From Flavipsychrobacter sp. (lineage in GTDB: Bacteria > Bacteroidota > Bacteroidia > Chitinophagales > Chitinophagaceae): a stretch of 64,000 nucleotides of DNA. The stretch is taken from positions 434,001 to 498,000 of the forward strand of contig JAEUVF010000013.1 of NCBI GenBank assembly GCA_016787265.1. The letters are read 5' to 3'. The translations under genes and the position numbers were made by a program. Below the pieces are notes generated by a model. It worked only from the letters and a program-made list of their open reading frames with translations. It was not told where the DNA came from and searched no databases. Positions 64,000 through 64,000 of this stretch are shown here, one piece after another; position 1 is the first letter of the stretch; each line of letters begins with the position of its first letter.

Positions 64000-64000
64000 G

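Overview
The window is from a Bacteroidota genome. Promoters carry the phylum-typical -7 motif TAnnTTTG (for example at 2639, 6999, 35903 and 39038), and the gene set (GH20 hexosaminidase, DUF4199, many small secreted or lipid-anchored proteins, AraC regulators, energy-transducer TonB) suits a Chitinophagaceae-like environmental bacterium. The family-level placement is inference; no rRNA is present.

Region 1 (1-10.3 kb) is ordinary chromosomal backbone, mostly on the minus strand: phoH (partial), a SET-domain protein overlapping cysM, a GH20 hexosaminidase, ahcY, and a tight run udp-like / dapF / corA / nudix. It ends at a tRNA-Cys gene (10243-10313).

Region 2 (10.3-32.9 kb) is an AT-rich accessory island starting directly after tRNA-Cys. 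It holds two gene-cassette-like units bounded by long imperfect inverted repeats (a HEPN-motif protein and a stand-alone proteasome-like Ntn hydrolase), a 1067-residue KAP-type P-loop ATPase with a macro-like N-terminus, an intact IS3-family element, an IS21-family istA with six terminal repeats, a four-gene envelope module (22.6-25.3 kb), a two-gene membrane module (27.1-28.1 kb), decayed IS copies, and a radical-SAM enzyme with a fused PqqD-like domain followed by a 71-residue protein (candidate RiPP locus). A roughly 50-100 bp element recurs at 10.53, 21.99 and 32.82 kb, each time ahead of an accessory module.

Region 3 (31.2-45.7 kb) is a mosaic built by duplication and deletion: a fragment of the 37.1 kb AraC gene at 31.3 kb, IS3 and IS21 scraps, a YbjQ/SHOCT operon (33.0-35.3 kb), a NADAR gene stub joined to a broken sigma factor (35.3-35.8 kb), two paralogous secreted proteins (35.9 and 39.1 kb), AraC and Crp regulators, a class C serine hydrolase, a TonB-domain protein, an orphan ParD antitoxin and an intact NADAR protein.

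Region 4 (45.7-64 kb) is more ordinary: an aldo/keto reductase divergent from an AraC regulator, a CPBP protease divergent from an HxlR regulator, a LuxR-type protein, an orphan AbiEi-type antitoxin, a GH63-like hydrolase interrupted by an in-frame TAG, a VOC protein, a nucleoside hydrolase, a phosphodiesterase with PA14 domain, a RES-Xre toxin-antitoxin pair, a DinB/MDMPI-fold protein and a second serine hydrolase.

The strongest leads for undescribed biology are the radical-SAM/71-residue pair, the macro-KAP ATPase with its downstream partner, the cassette-like inverted repeats, and the Ser-type proteasome-like protein.
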